Assembly (NCBI GenBank): GCA_027604505.1
Contig: JADIIX010000061.1
Location: 1,382-65,381 of the forward strand
DNA from: Gonapodya sp. JEL0774
Taxonomy: Eukaryota > Monoblepharomycota > Monoblepharidomycetes > Monoblepharidales > Gonapodyaceae
Direction: 5' to 3'
Length of the DNA stretch: 64,000 nucleotides
Shown here: piece by piece, positions 63,457-64,000 of the stretch
How the letters are laid out: every line of letters begins with the position of its first letter
Position numbering within the stretch: position 1 is the stretch's first letter
Program-made: the position numbers and the translations under genes
The notes under the pieces: generated by a model
Told to the model about the DNA's origin: nothing
The model's database searches: none
Seen by the model: the letters and a program-made list of their open reading frames with translations, nothing else

Positions 63457-64000
63457 TTGCGATCTGTATGTTCGACTTTGAGAAACTTCGACAGGCTGAT
63501 AAGGAAACCGTCATCGGCATTTTCCGAGCCGACTTAGCACAGCGCAGCCAGGAGATCACGCCAGTGTGCGCCCTTATGTCTTGCGTCTCGTGTAGTTCAG
63601 ATTCAGACGCCGCGCCATGGGGGGAACCACTCACGTTGATTCAAATCACGAGATTTGCTTCCAAGTGGGACTAAATTTTATTACGAGGACTGGCCTTTAA
63701 GACTTTGGATCTTAGATTCACACTGTCCATCTGCCTGAATTCCTGAGGCTGGGGAGCGATGCGGTTTCTCTCAACACGTATGGTGGCCGCAGGACTTTTT
63801 TTTCCCTGGGAGACATGATCACACAACATAACATCTTATATATTTATGTGGAATGAGTGGAAACTCAGTTCTCTTGTGTTTTGAAGAGGGGCTTCGTGGA
63901 GCGTTCAGCGTTACCAAACAGCCCACTCTCGCCCGGCCCTTGCACCGTCCTCTCAAATTTTTCTCTCATCAAACTGTTCCAAGGTTCGGTGTGATCAACT
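63457..64000. other. Upstream region of the opsin gene
   Basis: Likely promoter side of the opsin. A short TATA-like tatatatttatg lies near 63838. No other gene seen up to the window edge. Confidence 0.4.

Overview
The window is nuclear DNA of a fungus, most likely a zoosporic (chytrid-type) lineage. Fungal signs are a Pkc1-type kinase (HR1-C2-C1-kinase, with DYG in place of DFG), a Sec9-type SNARE, an Rmd1/DUF155 protein and introns of mostly 55-110 nt. Signs of a flagellated early-diverging fungus are an RNF32-like double-RING/IQ protein (a family linked to motile cilia), a TRIC-type channel, a microbial rhodopsin, and a kinase fused to Sel1 repeats. Almost every gene is split, so the models below were built by joining reading frames across GT...AG junctions, checking phase, and checking conserved motifs by eye. 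No alignment or search was run, and family names rest on recognition.

Layout. 0-4 kb: 3' part of RRP6 and a complete HEM14. 4-8.5 kb: a DCAF4-like WD protein and a kinase-Sel1 fusion, both minus strand. 9-10.5 kb: a PB1-LIR-UBA protein resembling p62/NBR1 autophagy receptors. 10.8-21.2 kb: a full-length TEL1/ATM kinase with about 25 introns. 21.4-24 kb: an extended mitochondrial bL36 and the RNF32-like protein. 24.3-28 kb (minus): a MAPEG protein, a 10-N assembly gap, a decayed MFS transporter fragment and a FAXC-like GST-fold protein. 29-34 kb: PKC1. 34.3-37.6 kb (minus): Ap4A phosphorylase and a single-pass membrane protein. 38.3-41.3 kb: a TRIC-type channel and SEC9. 43.3-45.9 kb: a short formin. 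47.8-49.2 kb: an acidic unknown protein. 49.7-53.7 kb: RMD1 and an F-box protein divergent from it. 53.9-55.6 kb: a GDSL esterase. 55.9-59.4 kb: a tandem pair of PY-motif membrane proteins of unknown function. 59.5-61.5 kb (minus): a Fus1-like SH3 membrane protein. 62.4-63.5 kb (minus): a microbial opsin.

Most genes are unrelated housekeeping or signalling loci and no operon logic applies. Three local themes stand out. (1) The right third is rich in surface and membrane proteins (GDSL esterase with a GPI-like tail, PY-motif pair, SH3 membrane protein, opsin). (2) FAXC-like and MAPEG, both related to glutathione-linked folds, sit on the same strand around an MFS relic. (3) Splicing looks relaxed: about 19 introns must end in AAG, two probably end in GAG, and three micro-exons of 7, 8 and 17 nt are needed to keep conserved frames.
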